64,000 nucleotides of DNA from Butyrivibrio hungatei (GTDB lineage: Bacteria; Bacillota; Clostridia; Lachnospirales; Lachnospiraceae), in assembly GCF_900101605.1 (NCBI RefSeq), contig NZ_FMUR01000009.1, forward strand, positions 115,158-179,157, in the 5' to 3' direction. This document shows, one piece after another, positions 16,255-25,427 of this stretch. The translations under genes and the position numbers were made by a program. Every line of letters starts with the position of its first letter. The first letter of the stretch is position 1. The notes beneath the pieces are model-generated. The model saw nothing but the letters and a program-made list of their open reading frames with translations, was not told the origin of the DNA and did not search any database.

Positions 16255-17088
16255 TTATCTGTCTTTTCTGGTAACTCCCGCCAGGTAATTCAGCTCATCC
16301 AAATCGTCATCGTCAGGTTCTGCCACAGTCTCCTGCGCCTTAGGGCGGGTAACCTGCATTGCTTCGCCTTCGCCATACTTGCCATAGTACTTACCGTAAT
16401 ACTTACCATAGTATTTGCCGTAATAATGGCCATAATGACCGTAGTAACCTTTGCCATTAATATCAACCTTGTTAAGTACCACTCCGAGCATCTTTGCTCC
16501 GGCCTTATCAAGCTGGTCTTTTACCCTCTGTGCAAATCTGTAGCTGATCGAATTGCTCTCGATTACCATTACCGTTCCATCGCACTGCTTGGCAACAACG
16601 GCCGCATCGATAACGCTTCCGAGAGGAGGCGTATCAACGATTATGTAATCAAAAACCTGTTTCATATTTTCAAGTGCTTTGGCAAAAATCCTGCCTCCGA
16701 GAAGCTCACTTGGGTTGGGAGGAACAGGGCCGCTGAATATCACGTAGAGATTAGGTGTATCCGTCTCACAAATAACACTTGATAGGCGTTCTCTTCCTAC
16801 AAGACAGTGCGTAAGACCGAGCCTTACAGAACCCGTTCTGTATCTACCCACAAGAACAGACTTACGCATATCGGCATCGACAAGAATTGTCTTCTTGCCC
16901 GCCTCGGCGAACGCTCTTGCAAGTGCCATAGCAACTGTTGTTTTTCCCTCTCCCGGAGTACAGCTTGTAACAGAGATAACTCTGACATTCTGTCCGCTGA
17001 ACTCTACGTTACTTCGAAGTGTCTTATATGCTTCTTTTACCTGATAATTATTTTCTGCCTGACTGAAATGAAGTTTTGCGGTCTGCAT
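16255..17088 (-). CDS. CpsD/CapB-type bacterial tyrosine kinase
   Basis: A 277-residue cytoplasmic BY-kinase that regulates polysaccharide polymer length with its Wzz-like partner. Walker A is TPGEGKTT (44-51), Walker A-prime is ILVDADMRKS (68-77) and Walker B is YIIVDTPP (148-155). Residues 215-238 form a tyrosine cluster with 12 Tyr in 24 residues, built from KYYG repeats and serving as autophosphorylation sites. Unlike most CpsD proteins, a further 39-residue acidic tail follows the cluster (ending DDDDLDELNYLAGVTRKDR). GGAG lies six bases before the ATG. It is 21 bp downstream of the Wzz gene, and the phosphatase gene precedes both. Confidence 0.92.
   Translation of the reverse strand: MQTAKLHFSQAENNYQVKEAYKTLRSNVEFSGQNVRVISVTSCTPGEGKTTVAMALARAFAEAGKKTILVDADMRKSVLVGRYRTGSVRLGLTHCLVGRERLSSVICETDTPNLYVIFSGPVPPNPSELLGGRIFAKALENMKQVFDYIIVDTPPLGSVIDAAVVAKQCDGTVMVIESNSISYRFAQRVKDQLDKAGAKMLGVVLNKVDINGKGYYGHYGHYYGKYYGKYYGKYYGKYGEGEAMQVTRPKAQETVAEPDDDDLDELNYLAGVTRKDR
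16375..16446 (-). repeat. 12-bp tandem repeats encoding the tyrosine tail
   Basis: About six degenerate 12-bp units of the type TACCGTAATACT encode the (K/H)YYG repeats of the kinase. Copy number could vary by slippage and change the number of phosphorylation sites. Confidence 0.75.
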
Positions 17089-17108
17089 AAAATCTCCATT
17101 CTATTTTT

Positions 17109-17822
17109 TTATTTTTTTGATTTCTTTTTTCCCTGTTCATCTGAAGAAAGAGGGATAAGTCCGATAGTGCTGAGTCCAAGATATCTCTCAACATCGTCGT
17201 TACTCTTAATGGTGTCATCCATAAGGAAGCCCAGTACCACGAAAAACGCCACGATAACCGTTCCCGCAAATCCCGAAACTATCGTCCATCTGAAGACGCT
17301 CGGGCTCGCTTTTTTAGTAGGAACATTGGCCGTCTCCGCAACATTGATGGCATCTATATCCATAACATTTGTAATGTGTTCACTTGAAACTTCTCTGATA
17401 CAGTTTGCAATCTCCATTGCCATAAGCGGATCTTCGTCCTTAGCCGTAATGGCAACGATTCTGGTATCGGAAGGTGTATCAACCTTGACAACCTTGGCAA
17501 GATCCTCATAAGTTATGTCTACAAGATTAAGCCTCTGTATGGCTTCTTCCAGAACATATCTGCTCTTTATAAGCTCCGCATAGTCCGAAGTAAGCTGCGT
17601 AGATATCTGAACATCGGAATATGTCACCGTCTGATTTTCCTCTTTATTAAGTATGTAAATCTTGGTCGTTGATTCAAAAACCGGGTGAACGACGAACTTA
17701 CTCACAAACAGACCTGTCAGAGCAAAAAACAGCCCCGCACTGATTATGAGAAATGCCCTTCCCAAAAGAATCGAAAAAAGCTCCCCAAGATTAATTTCAA
17801 CGATGTCGTCTCTTTTATCCAT
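17109..17822 (-). CDS. Wzz/CpsC-type polysaccharide chain-length protein
   Basis: A 237-residue inner-membrane protein with helices near 20-42 and 175-197 flanking an extracytoplasmic Wzz domain (FESTTKIYILNKEENQTVTYSDVQISTQLTSDYAEL is the typical region after helix 1). It acts as co-polymerase and activates the cognate tyrosine kinase through its cytoplasmic C-terminus, here GLIPLSSDEQGKKKSKK. The ATG at 17822 is chosen because GGAG lies seven bases upstream; a TTG one codon earlier is possible. The gene is followed by the kinase after 20 bp, the common split of the proteobacterial Wzc protein in Firmicutes. Confidence 0.9.
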   Translation of the reverse strand: MDKRDDIVEINLGELFSILLGRAFLIISAGLFFALTGLFVSKFVVHPVFESTTKIYILNKEENQTVTYSDVQISTQLTSDYAELIKSRYVLEEAIQRLNLVDITYEDLAKVVKVDTPSDTRIVAITAKDEDPLMAMEIANCIREVSSEHITNVMDIDAINVAETANVPTKKASPSVFRWTIVSGFAGTVIVAFFVVLGFLMDDTIKSNDDVERYLGLSTIGLIPLSSDEQGKKKSKK

Positions 17823-17882
17823 CAATTACTCCAACAAACTTTTTTTCATATTAAAGGAACCGTCAATTTCATCCGTATTCCC

Positions 17883-18608
17883 TCAGATAACGTCATTATT
17901 TATGACGCTCATGGGATTATCGTAAAAAATCTTTCTCCCATAGTCCTCCCCAAATTTCCTGTCCACATAGTTTCTGCAATCAAGAATATCAGGCGCTCTC
18001 TTTGCCGTATCGTGAGCATCGGTCGCAACGAAGTGCACAAGCCCCTTCTTGAGAAGTTTTTTTGTAAAAAGACCTATTCCAAAGCCATACTTGCCCATAA
18101 TACTCGACGCATTGACCTGAATATAGCACCCCATATCACGCAGTTCTTCCACATAAGAAGGATGCAAAACTACATCGCTGTAACGTTCAACATGCGCTAT
18201 TATCGGCATATATCCGGCGGACTGGATTCTGTACACCGCGTTATGTATTGCTTTAAATGTATTGGTCGGATGAAACTCCACAAGTACATACTCGGAACCT
18301 GCAAGTGTAGTTATCTTGCCGTTTTCAAGTTCTTCCTGAGTCTCATCGCTGTAATATACTTCATTCCCGGGATACAGGTTGATATTTATTCCAAGTTTGG
18401 ATGCTTCCTGCCGGAGCTGTTCCGTATAACTTCTGTTATGCAAAGGGCTCACATTATGGTGCATGGGCTTATGATGCGGCGTAAGTATAACATGGGTTAT
18501 TCCGTTCTTCTCCGCAATCTTAAGCATCTTAAGACTTGTCTCAATATCCCTTGAGCCATCATCCACACCCGGCATTATATGACAATGAATATCGATTGAT
18601 TTTTGCAT
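17883..18608 (-). CDS. CpsB/CapC-type tyrosine-protein phosphatase (PHP family)
   Basis: A 241-residue metal-dependent phosphatase that dephosphorylates the CpsD-type kinase. PHP motifs are visible: IDIHCHIMPGVDDGS at the start (metal ligands H8, H10, D16), ILTPHHKP, IIAHVERY, and the C-terminal VATDAHDTAKRAP. The length is normal for CpsB (about 245). It is the first gene of the leftward operon phosphatase-Wzz-kinase-Ig-LCP-sortase-like. The ribosome site is weak (GAAAG). No glycosyltransferases, flippase or polymerase genes follow, so the biosynthetic genes must lie elsewhere. Confidence 0.92.
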   Translation of the reverse strand: MQKSIDIHCHIMPGVDDGSRDIETSLKMLKIAEKNGITHVILTPHHKPMHHNVSPLHNRSYTEQLRQEASKLGININLYPGNEVYYSDETQEELENGKITTLAGSEYVLVEFHPTNTFKAIHNAVYRIQSAGYMPIIAHVERYSDVVLHPSYVEELRDMGCYIQVNASSIMGKYGFGIGLFTKKLLKKGLVHFVATDAHDTAKRAPDILDCRNYVDRKFGEDYGRKIFYDNPMSVINNDVI

Positions 18609-18768
18609 ATCATTCGCTTTCAGTAATAATCACTTAATTTTCCCGCTTATATGCTTAAAGTACACAAACCGAGAAAGCTAATATATCAGATATAATCAAA
18701 TAAAATAAGCTCTTATATCACATTAAATTATACACCAACAAAATAGGCACTTTCAACATAATGTGCTG

Positions 18769-18803
18769 AATTATGCATTATTGATGTTCAAGAATGCATA
18801 ATT
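18769..18803. terminator. AT-rich perfect hairpin between two leftward genes
   Basis: AATTATGCATT and AATGCATAATT form an 11-bp perfect stem with a 13-base loop, 20 bp beyond the stop at 18824. The T-run is on the plus side (TTTTT), not in the direction of the gene, so the terminator call is tentative. Confidence 0.45.
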
Positions 18804-18823
18804 TTTAGGTAGACGATTTATCA

Positions 18824-19753
18824 TTATTTCCCGATTTTTGATATCTCTTCCTCGGTTAAATCATGATAATCAATATCCAATTTCTCAGTTCCATTTGTAT
18901 AGTACTTAAGCCACGCCTGATATTTATCATCATCTACTGCAAATTTCAAATTATCACTAGAATAATAAGAATCAATAAAATAGACATAACCATTTCCGTC
19001 TTTATCCACATTTGAGAGAAATGCTGTTTCATCTGATGGCCAAGCTTCAGACCATAATGCCTCAACATAACCGGCACTGTCATATTTGCCTGTATTTTTG
19101 TTAAACACATATAAATTATAAGGCAAAAAAACACCTCCATACGGAGCACCATGAGACAGGCCGTCTTCAATAGCACCGTTCTCATAAAATTCAAGCCCAT
19201 AATATCCACGATATACTTCATATAATTCATGTTTTGTAAAATCATATCCAATAACTTGTTCATACTTAGAGGCAGAAATGCTAGCATTAAATCTGAAAAT
19301 CAATTCATCATACCCATCTCCGTCAAGATCAAACACACTAAAATCTGCAACAGAACTATCTGAATCTGAATCTATATCATACATATAATTATACATATAA
19401 TTCTCTTCTTCCTCACACAGCCATTTCCCTTTTGCCACAAAGTCTCTGAGTGCTTTTTTGTATGCATCATACATCTCGTCAGCAGAACCTTCTTTTCCAT
19501 ATAAAGCTATTGTCTCACTGTCGGAAGCCGTACTATTGATTGCAGTATCTGAAAAAGAAGATGATTCACCGTCAGACTCACCCTCTATCGAAGTTGAAAC
19601 ACTACTATCACCTTGTTCTTTTTCATCAGTAAATAATTCGTTGCCTACCTGTGTCTTTTCTAAAATCTTCTCTGCATCATCCTTAGCCTCTCCACAGGCA
19701 GTAAGCAAAAAACACACCGTTGCTGCCAATATTAGTTTCTCTCTCCTAAACAT
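18824..19753 (-). CDS. Lipoprotein of unknown function
   Basis: A 309-residue lipoprotein. The signal peptide ends in LLTAC with C20 as the lipidated residue. A Ser/Glu/Asp-rich linker (about 25-85) precedes a C-terminal domain with FSVFDLDGDGYDELIFRF, a calcium-loop-like motif common in surface lipoproteins of Lachnospiraceae (resembling VCBS/FG-GAP repeats). No enzyme motif is seen. The start is the ATG at 19753, with AAGGAGAC six bases upstream; the open frame continues further upstream without a ribosome site. It is divergent from the DUF4250 gene. Function not recognised. Confidence 0.7.
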   Translation of the reverse strand: MFRREKLILAATVCFLLTACGEAKDDAEKILEKTQVGNELFTDEKEQGDSSVSTSIEGESDGESSSFSDTAINSTASDSETIALYGKEGSADEMYDAYKKALRDFVAKGKWLCEEEENYMYNYMYDIDSDSDSSVADFSVFDLDGDGYDELIFRFNASISASKYEQVIGYDFTKHELYEVYRGYYGLEFYENGAIEDGLSHGAPYGGVFLPYNLYVFNKNTGKYDSAGYVEALWSEAWPSDETAFLSNVDKDGNGYVYFIDSYYSSDNLKFAVDDDKYQAWLKYYTNGTEKLDIDYHDLTEEEISKIGK

Positions 19754-19857
19754 ATTCCGTCTCCTTGCCATGTTGCATCTTGTTTTCAAACTCAAATATC
19801 GTATCATGTAATTAATACTATTAACAGTGCGAAAGCACATTCTCCGGGAGGTTCACT

Positions 19858-20040
19858 ATGTTACCGAAAGATCCTGTTATGCTATTAAGTTATATGAATA
19901 TGAAACTGAGAGACAACTATTCAAGCCTCGATGCTCTCTGCGACGATCTTGAAATTAATAATGAAGAGCTTGCCGAAATCATAGGCAAGCTCGAAGGAAT
20001 CGGATATAAGTATGATTCCGGAAGAAATCAATTTACATGA
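19858..20040 (+). CDS. DUF4250 small protein
   Basis: A 60-residue cytosolic protein starting MLPKDPVMLLSYMNMKLRD, with SSLDALCDDLEINNEELAEIIGKL and ending YDSGRNQFT. This matches the DUF4250 family of short proteins common in Clostridia, probably a single helical winged-helix-like domain. The function is unknown. GGGAGG lies six bases before the ATG, so it is clearly translated. A dispersed repeat starts four bases after its stop. Confidence 0.85.
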   Translation: MLPKDPVMLLSYMNMKLRDNYSSLDALCDDLEINNEELAEIIGKLEGIGYKYDSGRNQFT

Positions 20041-20044
20041 CATC

Positions 20045-20069
20045 TTAAATGAAATTGCAGAAATCCACA
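20045..20069 (+). repeat. Dispersed repeat, copy B
   Basis: TTAAATGAAATTGCAGAAATCCACA directly after the DUF4250 gene. It shares the ILNEIAEI reading with copies at 12786 and 31738, then diverges. Confidence 0.65.
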
Positions 20070-20136
20070 GATAAACCTTCTATCTTCCGCAAAATCTATC
20101 TGGGTTATGCCGCTATCATTAAATAGATAAATCAAA

Positions 20137-20231
20137 AACCACAGTCCGGCTATAAGGGGAGTTTTCGCAGCATTTACATATGTTGCCATATTCAATAGCA
20201 AGAAAACTTCTCTTATAGCCGGACTGTGGTT
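20137..20231 (-). terminator. Very long hairpin downstream of clpB
   Basis: The arms 20137-20166 and 20202-20231 pair over 30 bases (28 Watson-Crick, two G-U) around a 35-base loop, starting 7 bp past the clpB stop. On the minus strand it ends in GGTTTTTGATTT, which fits a terminator. The stem is much longer than usual. Confidence 0.75.
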
Positions 20232-20238
20232 CCTTGCA

Positions 20239-22830
20239 TCAGTGTTTCGCCGAAGCAACAAGTTCGCCGCCTTGGACATCGAATTCTATGGTGTCGTGAG
20301 GCTTAACTCTGTCTTCGAGAATGAGCTTTGCGGACAAGGTCTCAACGTGCTTTTGTACATATCTCTTAAGAGGTCTTGCGCCGTAGATCGGATCGTAGGC
20401 CTCATCGATTATGTAATTCTGCGCCGCATCGGTCAGACGTATGGAGATTTCTCTCTCTGAAAGTCTGCTGTTGAGATCGTCAACGATAAGTTTGATGATT
20501 CCGCCAATGTTATCTTTGGTAAGAGGCTTGAACATGATAATCTCATCAAGTCTGTTGAGGAACTCAGGTCTGAAGTGGTTTCTTAAATCCTCCATCGTCT
20601 CTTTTTGTGCTTCTTCGCTTATGTTTCCGGCGCCGTCTATTCCGTCAAGAAGATACTGTGCACCGATATTTGAAGTCATAATAAGAATTGTATTCTTAAA
20701 GTCTACCGTTCTTCCTTGTGAATCGGTGATACGGCCGTCATCAAGCACCTGCAGCAGTATATTGAACACATCGGGATGTGCTTTTTCAATCTCGTCAAAA
20801 AGAACTACCGCATAAGGCTTTCTTCTCACAGCTTCCGTAAGCTGACCGCCCTCTTCGTATCCGACATATCCGGGAGGTGCACCGATAAGACGTGACACGC
20901 TGTACTTCTCCATGTACTCACTCATATCAATACGAACCATGTTGTTCTCGTCGTCAAAAAGTGCCTGAGCAAGGCTCTTTGCAAGCTCAGTCTTACCGAC
21001 GCCGGTAGGTCCGAGGAAAAGGAACGAACCGATAGGCTTTCCGGGATCCTTTATTCCAGCTTTGGATCTCATGATTGCTTCGGAAACAAGTGTTACCGCA
21101 TCATCCTGTCCGATAACCCTCTGATGGAGTTCATCCGCAAGATGGAGTGTCTTATTCCTCTCGCTCTCAGTCAGCTTGTTTACAGGAATTCCGGTCCATC
21201 TGCTGATGATTCCCGCGATCTCTTCATCTGAAACTCTCTCGTGAACAAGCGTTGTATCAGCTTCTTTTTGATGCGCAAGCTCTTCCGCTTCTTCAAGTTC
21301 CTTCTTAAGTGCAGGAAGCTTACCGTACTGAAGCTCTCCCGCTTTCTCATAATCGCCGTTTCTCTGTGCGATGGCAATCTCGGAATTGATCGTATCTATC
21401 TGCTCACGCATAGCGGCAAGTCTATCAACCGCCTGCTTTTCATTCTCCCACTGAGCCTTTCTCGTATCAAAGTCTTCCTTGAGATTCGCAAGCTCTTTTT
21501 GCAGATTGGAAAGTCTCTCCGCGCTCAAAGAATCGTCCTCTTTCTTGAGAGCCGCTTCCTCGATCTGCATCTGCATAATCTTACGATTGAGCTCATCAAG
21601 CTCTGCAGGCATTGAATCCATCTCGGTCTTGATAAGTGCACATGCTTCATCCACAAGATCGATTGCCTTGTCGGGCAGGAAACGATCCGAAATATATCTG
21701 TTTGAAAGAACCGCAGCACTCACAAGCGCACTGTCCATGATCTTTACGCCGTGAAAAACTTCATATCTCTCTTTCAATCCACGAAGAATACTTATCGTAT
21801 CTTCAACCGTCGGCTCATCTACCATGACAGGCTGGAAACGTCTCTCAAGAGCCGCATCCTTCTCAATATATTGCCTGTACTCATTAAGCGTCGTCGCACC
21901 GATGCAGTGGAGCTCACCTCTTGCAAGCATAGGCTTTAGCATGTTGCCCGCATCCATTGCGCCGTCAGTCTTACCCGCACCAACTATCAGATGAAGCTCA
22001 TCGATGAAAAGAATTATCTCACCATCAGAACCTTTTACATCCTCAAGGACAGCCTTAAGCCTCTCCTCAAACTCGCCTCTGTACTTGGCTCCTGCAACAA
22101 GAGCCCCCATATCGAGTGAAAAGATCTTTTTATCCTTAAGGGCAGATGGAACATCGCCGCTTGCTATTCGCTGCGCAAGTGCCTCAACAACCGCGGTTTT
22201 ACCTACACCGGGTTCACCTATGAGAACGGGATTGTTCTTGCTCTTTCTGGAAAGAATCCTTATCACGTTTCGGATCTCGGTATCACGCCCTATAACGGGA
22301 TCGAGCTTTTGCTGCTTTGCCTTCTCGACAAGCTCGGTGCCGTATTTGCTGAGCGTATCATAAGTTGCCTCCGGATTATCCGTTGTGACATTTCTGTTGC
22401 CCCTAACCTCAGAAAGCACCTGAAGAAATCTGTTTCTGTCGATTCCGAACTGCGCAAAGATTTCTTTTACCTCCTTGTTTGGATGCTTTAAAAGTGCCAG
22501 AAAAATATGCTCAACAGAAACATAAGAATCTCCGAGCGCCTTGGCTTCATCCTCTGCGGACAAAAGAGCCTTGTTAAGCTGTGCTCCTATATAAGGCTGC
22601 CCGCCCTGAACTTTGGTTCTCTTGCCGATTCCCTGTTCAATTCTTGTGACAAAAGAAGACGTATCAACGCCCATCTTCTCCACAAGCCTTGAAATAAGGC
22701 TATCTTCTATTGTCATAAGAGCATAGAGAAGATGTTCCTGTTCTATCTCCTGATTGCCGTATTCGACAGCAATCTTCTCACATCCGCTCACAGCCTCTAT
22801 GGACTTTTGTGTAAACTTCTGGATATTCAT
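20239..22830 (-). CDS. clpB: ATP-dependent disaggregase ClpB
   Basis: Hexameric AAA+ chaperone that, with DnaK, extracts and refolds aggregated proteins. The 863-residue length is standard. The N domain (1-145) starts [17 protein letters not shown]1 has Walker A GEPGVGKT and Walker [10 protein letters not shown]; the coiled-coil M domain spans about 400-520; NBD2 has GPTGVGKT and the arginine-rich end. It lacks the ClpP-binding loop of ClpA/ClpC, consistent with a disaggregase. TAGGAGGAG precedes the ATG. Stress genes are usually under CtsR or HrcA, but I see neither a CIRCE element nor tandem GGTCAAA boxes. A SigA-type promoter is clear. Confidence 0.96.
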   Translation of the reverse strand: MNIQKFTQKSIEAVSGCEKIAVEYGNQEIEQEHLLYALMTIEDSLISRLVEKMGVDTSSFVTRIEQGIGKRTKVQGGQPYIGAQLNKALLSAEDEAKALGDSYVSVEHIFLALLKHPNKEVKEIFAQFGIDRNRFLQVLSEVRGNRNVTTDNPEATYDTLSKYGTELVEKAKQQKLDPVIGRDTEIRNVIRILSRKSKNNPVLIGEPGVGKTAVVEALAQRIASGDVPSALKDKKIFSLDMGALVAGAKYRGEFEERLKAVLEDVKGSDGEIILFIDELHLIVGAGKTDGAMDAGNMLKPMLARGELHCIGATTLNEYRQYIEKDAALERRFQPVMVDEPTVEDTISILRGLKERYEVFHGVKIMDSALVSAAVLSNRYISDRFLPDKAIDLVDEACALIKTEMDSMPAELDELNRKIMQMQIEEAALKKEDDSLSAERLSNLQKELANLKEDFDTRKAQWENEKQAVDRLAAMREQIDTINSEIAIAQRNGDYEKAGELQYGKLPALKKELEEAEELAHQKEADTTLVHERVSDEEIAGIISRWTGIPVNKLTESERNKTLHLADELHQRVIGQDDAVTLVSEAIMRSKAGIKDPGKPIGSFLFLGPTGVGKTELAKSLAQALFDDENNMVRIDMSEYMEKYSVSRLIGAPPGYVGYEEGGQLTEAVRRKPYAVVLFDEIEKAHPDVFNILLQVLDDGRITDSQGRTVDFKNTILIMTSNIGAQYLLDGIDGAGNISEEAQKETMEDLRNHFRPEFLNRLDEIIMFKPLTKDNIGGIIKLIVDDLNSRLSEREISIRLTDAAQNYIIDEAYDPIYGARPLKRYVQKHVETLSAKLILEDRVKPHDTIEFDVQGGELVASAKH

Positions 22831-22876
22831 AATCTCCTCCTACTGCATTATACATAATTCTATTTGTTCTACTACA

Positions 22877-22904
22877 ACTATAACACGAATTATAAAATTG
22901 TCAA
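22877..22904 (-). promoter_or_regulatory. clpB promoter
   Basis: TTGACA (22899-22904) and TATAGT (22877-22882) with a 16-base spacer on the minus strand, 47 bp before the clpB start. Confidence 0.7.
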
Positions 22905-22913
22905 CACTCATAC

Positions 22914-22967
22914 TATGAAACTTCCCACACCTCAGCCATAACAAGCCAAAGTGTGGGAAGTTTCATA
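22914..22967 (-). terminator. Hairpin at the end of the fructan operon
   Basis: TATGAAACTTCCCACAC and its exact complement form a 17-bp stem with a 20-base loop, 8 bp past the fructokinase stop. No T-run follows, so it may stabilise the message or terminate with a factor. Confidence 0.6.
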
Positions 22968-22974
22968 ATACCTT

Positions 22975-23946
22975 TTATATAACTTTTTTCAAAAAATCTT
23001 TAACTTCATCAAGAGTCGGCATGACTGCCAGAGCGCCTCTTCTTGTTGTGATGATGGATGCCGCTGCGTTGGCGAATGTCAGGCACTCCGTAAGCTTCTC
23101 CTCTGATAATTCTGTAAGACCGTTCCTGCGGATGTAGTCGATCGCGCATGCGCCGAAAGTATCGCCCGCACCGGTCGTCTCTATCGTATCGGGATTCTTA
23201 AAGCCCGCTTTCTTTACAACTATATCTTTGTAAAGTGCCATGCTTCCTTCTGCGCCGAGCGTTGCAAATACGATGGGAATATCAAATTCTTTTTGTATTT
23301 TCTTGGCTCCCGCCTCGATATCCGTCATGCCCGTGAACAGTTCCACCTCATTATCGGAAATCTTCAGAATATCACATTTCTCAAATCCGTATCTCATAGC
23401 CTCAAGTGCTTCTTCCACAGATTTCCACAAAGGTTCCCTGTAGTTTGGATCGAAAGAAATAAGAATACCTTTCTTCTTTGCAATATCCACAGCAAGCTTT
23501 GTTGCCTCTTTTGCAGGTTCACCTGTCATGGATAAAGTTCCGAAATGGAAAACTTCCGCATTCTCGATAACAGCTCTGCTCTTATTAACATCATCTGCAG
23601 TCAGCATCATATCCGCCCCCGGATTTCTGTAAAAAGAAAAATCTCTGTCTCCGTTCGGAAGCTTATTAACAAATGCCAATGTTGTATGCACCGCGTCATC
23701 CGCCACCAATCCTACGGAGTCTATTCCCTGTGCCTCGATTCTCTCTTTCAGCATTCTTCCGAAAAAATCGTTGCCGACCTTTCCTATAAATGCCGTTTTA
23801 TTGCCGAGATTTTGGAGCATTGATAAGACATTACACGGAGCTCCTCCGGGATTAGCCTCAAACATGGGATTTCCCTGTCCACTCACCCCATTATTTGTAA
23901 AATCGATCAGTAACTCGCCAAGTGCTACAACATTAAATTCACTCAT
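22975..23946 (-). CDS. scrK: Fructokinase (PfkB family)
   Basis: Phosphorylates fructose released by the GH32 enzymes to fructose-6-phosphate. The 323-residue protein shows the ribokinase-family signatures GGAPCNVLSMLQNLG (N-terminal substrate region) and DTIETTGAGDTFGACA (anion hole with catalytic aspartate). It is most like bacterial fructokinases; a related ketohexokinase or ribokinase specificity is less likely given the context. It is the last gene of the operon, overlapping the upstream GH32 gene by 4 bp (ATGA), so translation is coupled. Confidence 0.88.
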   Translation of the reverse strand: MSEFNVVALGELLIDFTNNGVSGQGNPMFEANPGGAPCNVLSMLQNLGNKTAFIGKVGNDFFGRMLKERIEAQGIDSVGLVADDAVHTTLAFVNKLPNGDRDFSFYRNPGADMMLTADDVNKSRAVIENAEVFHFGTLSMTGEPAKEATKLAVDIAKKKGILISFDPNYREPLWKSVEEALEAMRYGFEKCDILKISDNEVELFTGMTDIEAGAKKIQKEFDIPIVFATLGAEGSMALYKDIVVKKAGFKNPDTIETTGAGDTFGACAIDYIRRNGLTELSEEKLTECLTFANAAASIITTRRGALAVMPTLDEVKDFLKKVI

Positions 23947-25427
23947 TTTTTCTTCTCCAATTCATTCATCACAACGTCCATTGACAGTTCGCCACTTGCT
24001 CTAAAGCTGATTCCTTCAGCCTTAATATCTGTAAAGATGCCCATTGACATTACCTGTTCTCCGTCATTAATGAACAATTCCATGCTGTATCTGTCAAGTA
24101 TCACACGCAGTGTAATCTCTCCGTTATTATCAGCCACTTTGCACCTTCTCTGGTGCACGATTGCCCTTCTGTTTCCCGAATGCTTGCGGTCGATCTTCAC
24201 AACAGATTCAACAGGATCAAATTCTATGCTTGAATATTCTTTACCGTTATCTGCAAAGCGTATCTCAAATTTTCCGTATGAAAGATCCGAACCTGTCGGT
24301 CTTACATTAACCGTCATGTCAATGCATCTGCCTTCTACGCTTGAAAGCACGCAATCATCGGTAACGATGACATTTTGTCTGCTTACTCTTTTACCGTAGT
24401 AATTCTTTATTTCGCGAATAGGCTTTTGAATCAGCCTTCCGTTCTTTATCGATATTTCCCTGGGAAGGCTCATCTGTCCAAACCACGGAAAATCTTCACG
24501 TTTTATTGCCAAAGCATCCCAGTTCTGGAGCCAGCCTATCATAACCTGTCTTCCGTCTTTGGTCCTGATAGTCTGAGGCGCATAAAAATCTATTCCGTAA
24601 TCTACCGCCTGACAATTCTCCTCGCAGAAATCTCCTTCATCGTTGACACTTCCGATTATGCATAATGTGCCGTTACCGTTATGAAATTCAAGCCCCTCGG
24701 GAAGCATGTCCTGCGGACTTGTGAGAAGTACACGCTTTCCGTCAAGCGCAAAGTAATCGGGGCATTCCCACATAACTCCAAATCTTCTGTTGTTCTTTAT
24801 AAGTATTTTATCATAATTCCAGTTAAAACCGTCATCACTTGAATACTGCAAAAGCTGACCGTCGCCGTCTACCGTCTTGTTTCCTACAACAAGATAATAT
24901 TTTCCGTTTTCTTTCCAGATCTTCGGATCTCTGAAATCTATTTTCCCTGCTCCCTCCGGAAGCTTATCGCCCGTGATTACCGGATTCATCTCATATTTCT
25001 CATAGTCTCTTCCGTCTCCTACAGCAACGCACTGAGTCTGGACATCATAGAAGTTGCCATTCTCATCCTGTTTCCTGAGAACACCGGTATATAGTATCAG
25101 ATGTTTCCCATCCTCTGTTTCAATCGCACTTCCCGAAAAACATCCGTCCTTATCATAATCTGTTTCCGGTGCCATAGCGGCAGGAAGATACTTCCAATCG
25201 ATAAGGTCTTCACTCTCTACATGTCCCCAGTGCATAGGTCCCCAAACAGTCTCATAAGGATTATATTGATAAAAAAGATGATATTTACCCTTATATATGC
25301 TAAATCCGTTCGGATCGTTCATCCATCCGCATCTTGGAGTAAGATGGAAAAGAGGACGAAATCCCTCCGCGATTGTCTTTTCCTTTTTGCACTCATATTC
25401 TCTTGCTTTTAATAACTTATCGTTCAT
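23943..25427 (-). CDS. Cytoplasmic GH32 sucrose/fructan hydrolase
   Basis: A 494-residue glycoside hydrolase of family 32 without signal peptide, cleaving beta-fructosides such as sucrose or short fructo-oligosaccharides inside the cell. The nucleophile aspartate is D38 in WMNDPNGF, the transition-state stabiliser lies in FRDPKIW, and the acid/base glutamate in WECPDYF. A C-terminal beta-sandwich (from about 350) ends in ADNGKEYSSIEFD- and FINDGEQ-type strands. It resembles SacA/ScrB, but the ABC rather than PTS importer next to it means substrates arrive unphosphorylated. It overlaps genes on both sides by 4 bp. Confidence 0.93.
   Translation of the reverse strand: MNDKLLKAREYECKKEKTIAEGFRPLFHLTPRCGWMNDPNGFSIYKGKYHLFYQYNPYETVWGPMHWGHVESEDLIDWKYLPAAMAPETDYDKDGCFSGSAIETEDGKHLILYTGVLRKQDENGNFYDVQTQCVAVGDGRDYEKYEMNPVITGDKLPEGAGKIDFRDPKIWKENGKYYLVVGNKTVDGDGQLLQYSSDDGFNWNYDKILIKNNRRFGVMWECPDYFALDGKRVLLTSPQDMLPEGLEFHNGNGTLCIIGSVNDEGDFCEENCQAVDYGIDFYAPQTIRTKDGRQVMIGWLQNWDALAIKREDFPWFGQMSLPREISIKNGRLIQKPIREIKNYYGKRVSRQNVIVTDDCVLSSVEGRCIDMTVNVRPTGSDLSYGKFEIRFADNGKEYSSIEFDPVESVVKIDRKHSGNRRAIVHQRRCKVADNNGEITLRVILDRYSMELFINDGEQVMSMGIFTDIKAEGISFRASGELSMDVVMNELEKKK

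Noticed and set aside
20028..20279. An 83-codon minus-strand frame after clpB
   Set aside because: It covers the clpB stop and the long hairpin, has no ribosome site and no family resemblance.
22831..22960. CIRCE or CtsR site before clpB
   Set aside because: No TTAGCACTC-type inverted repeat and no tandem GGTCAAA were found. Only a SigA-type promoter is visible.
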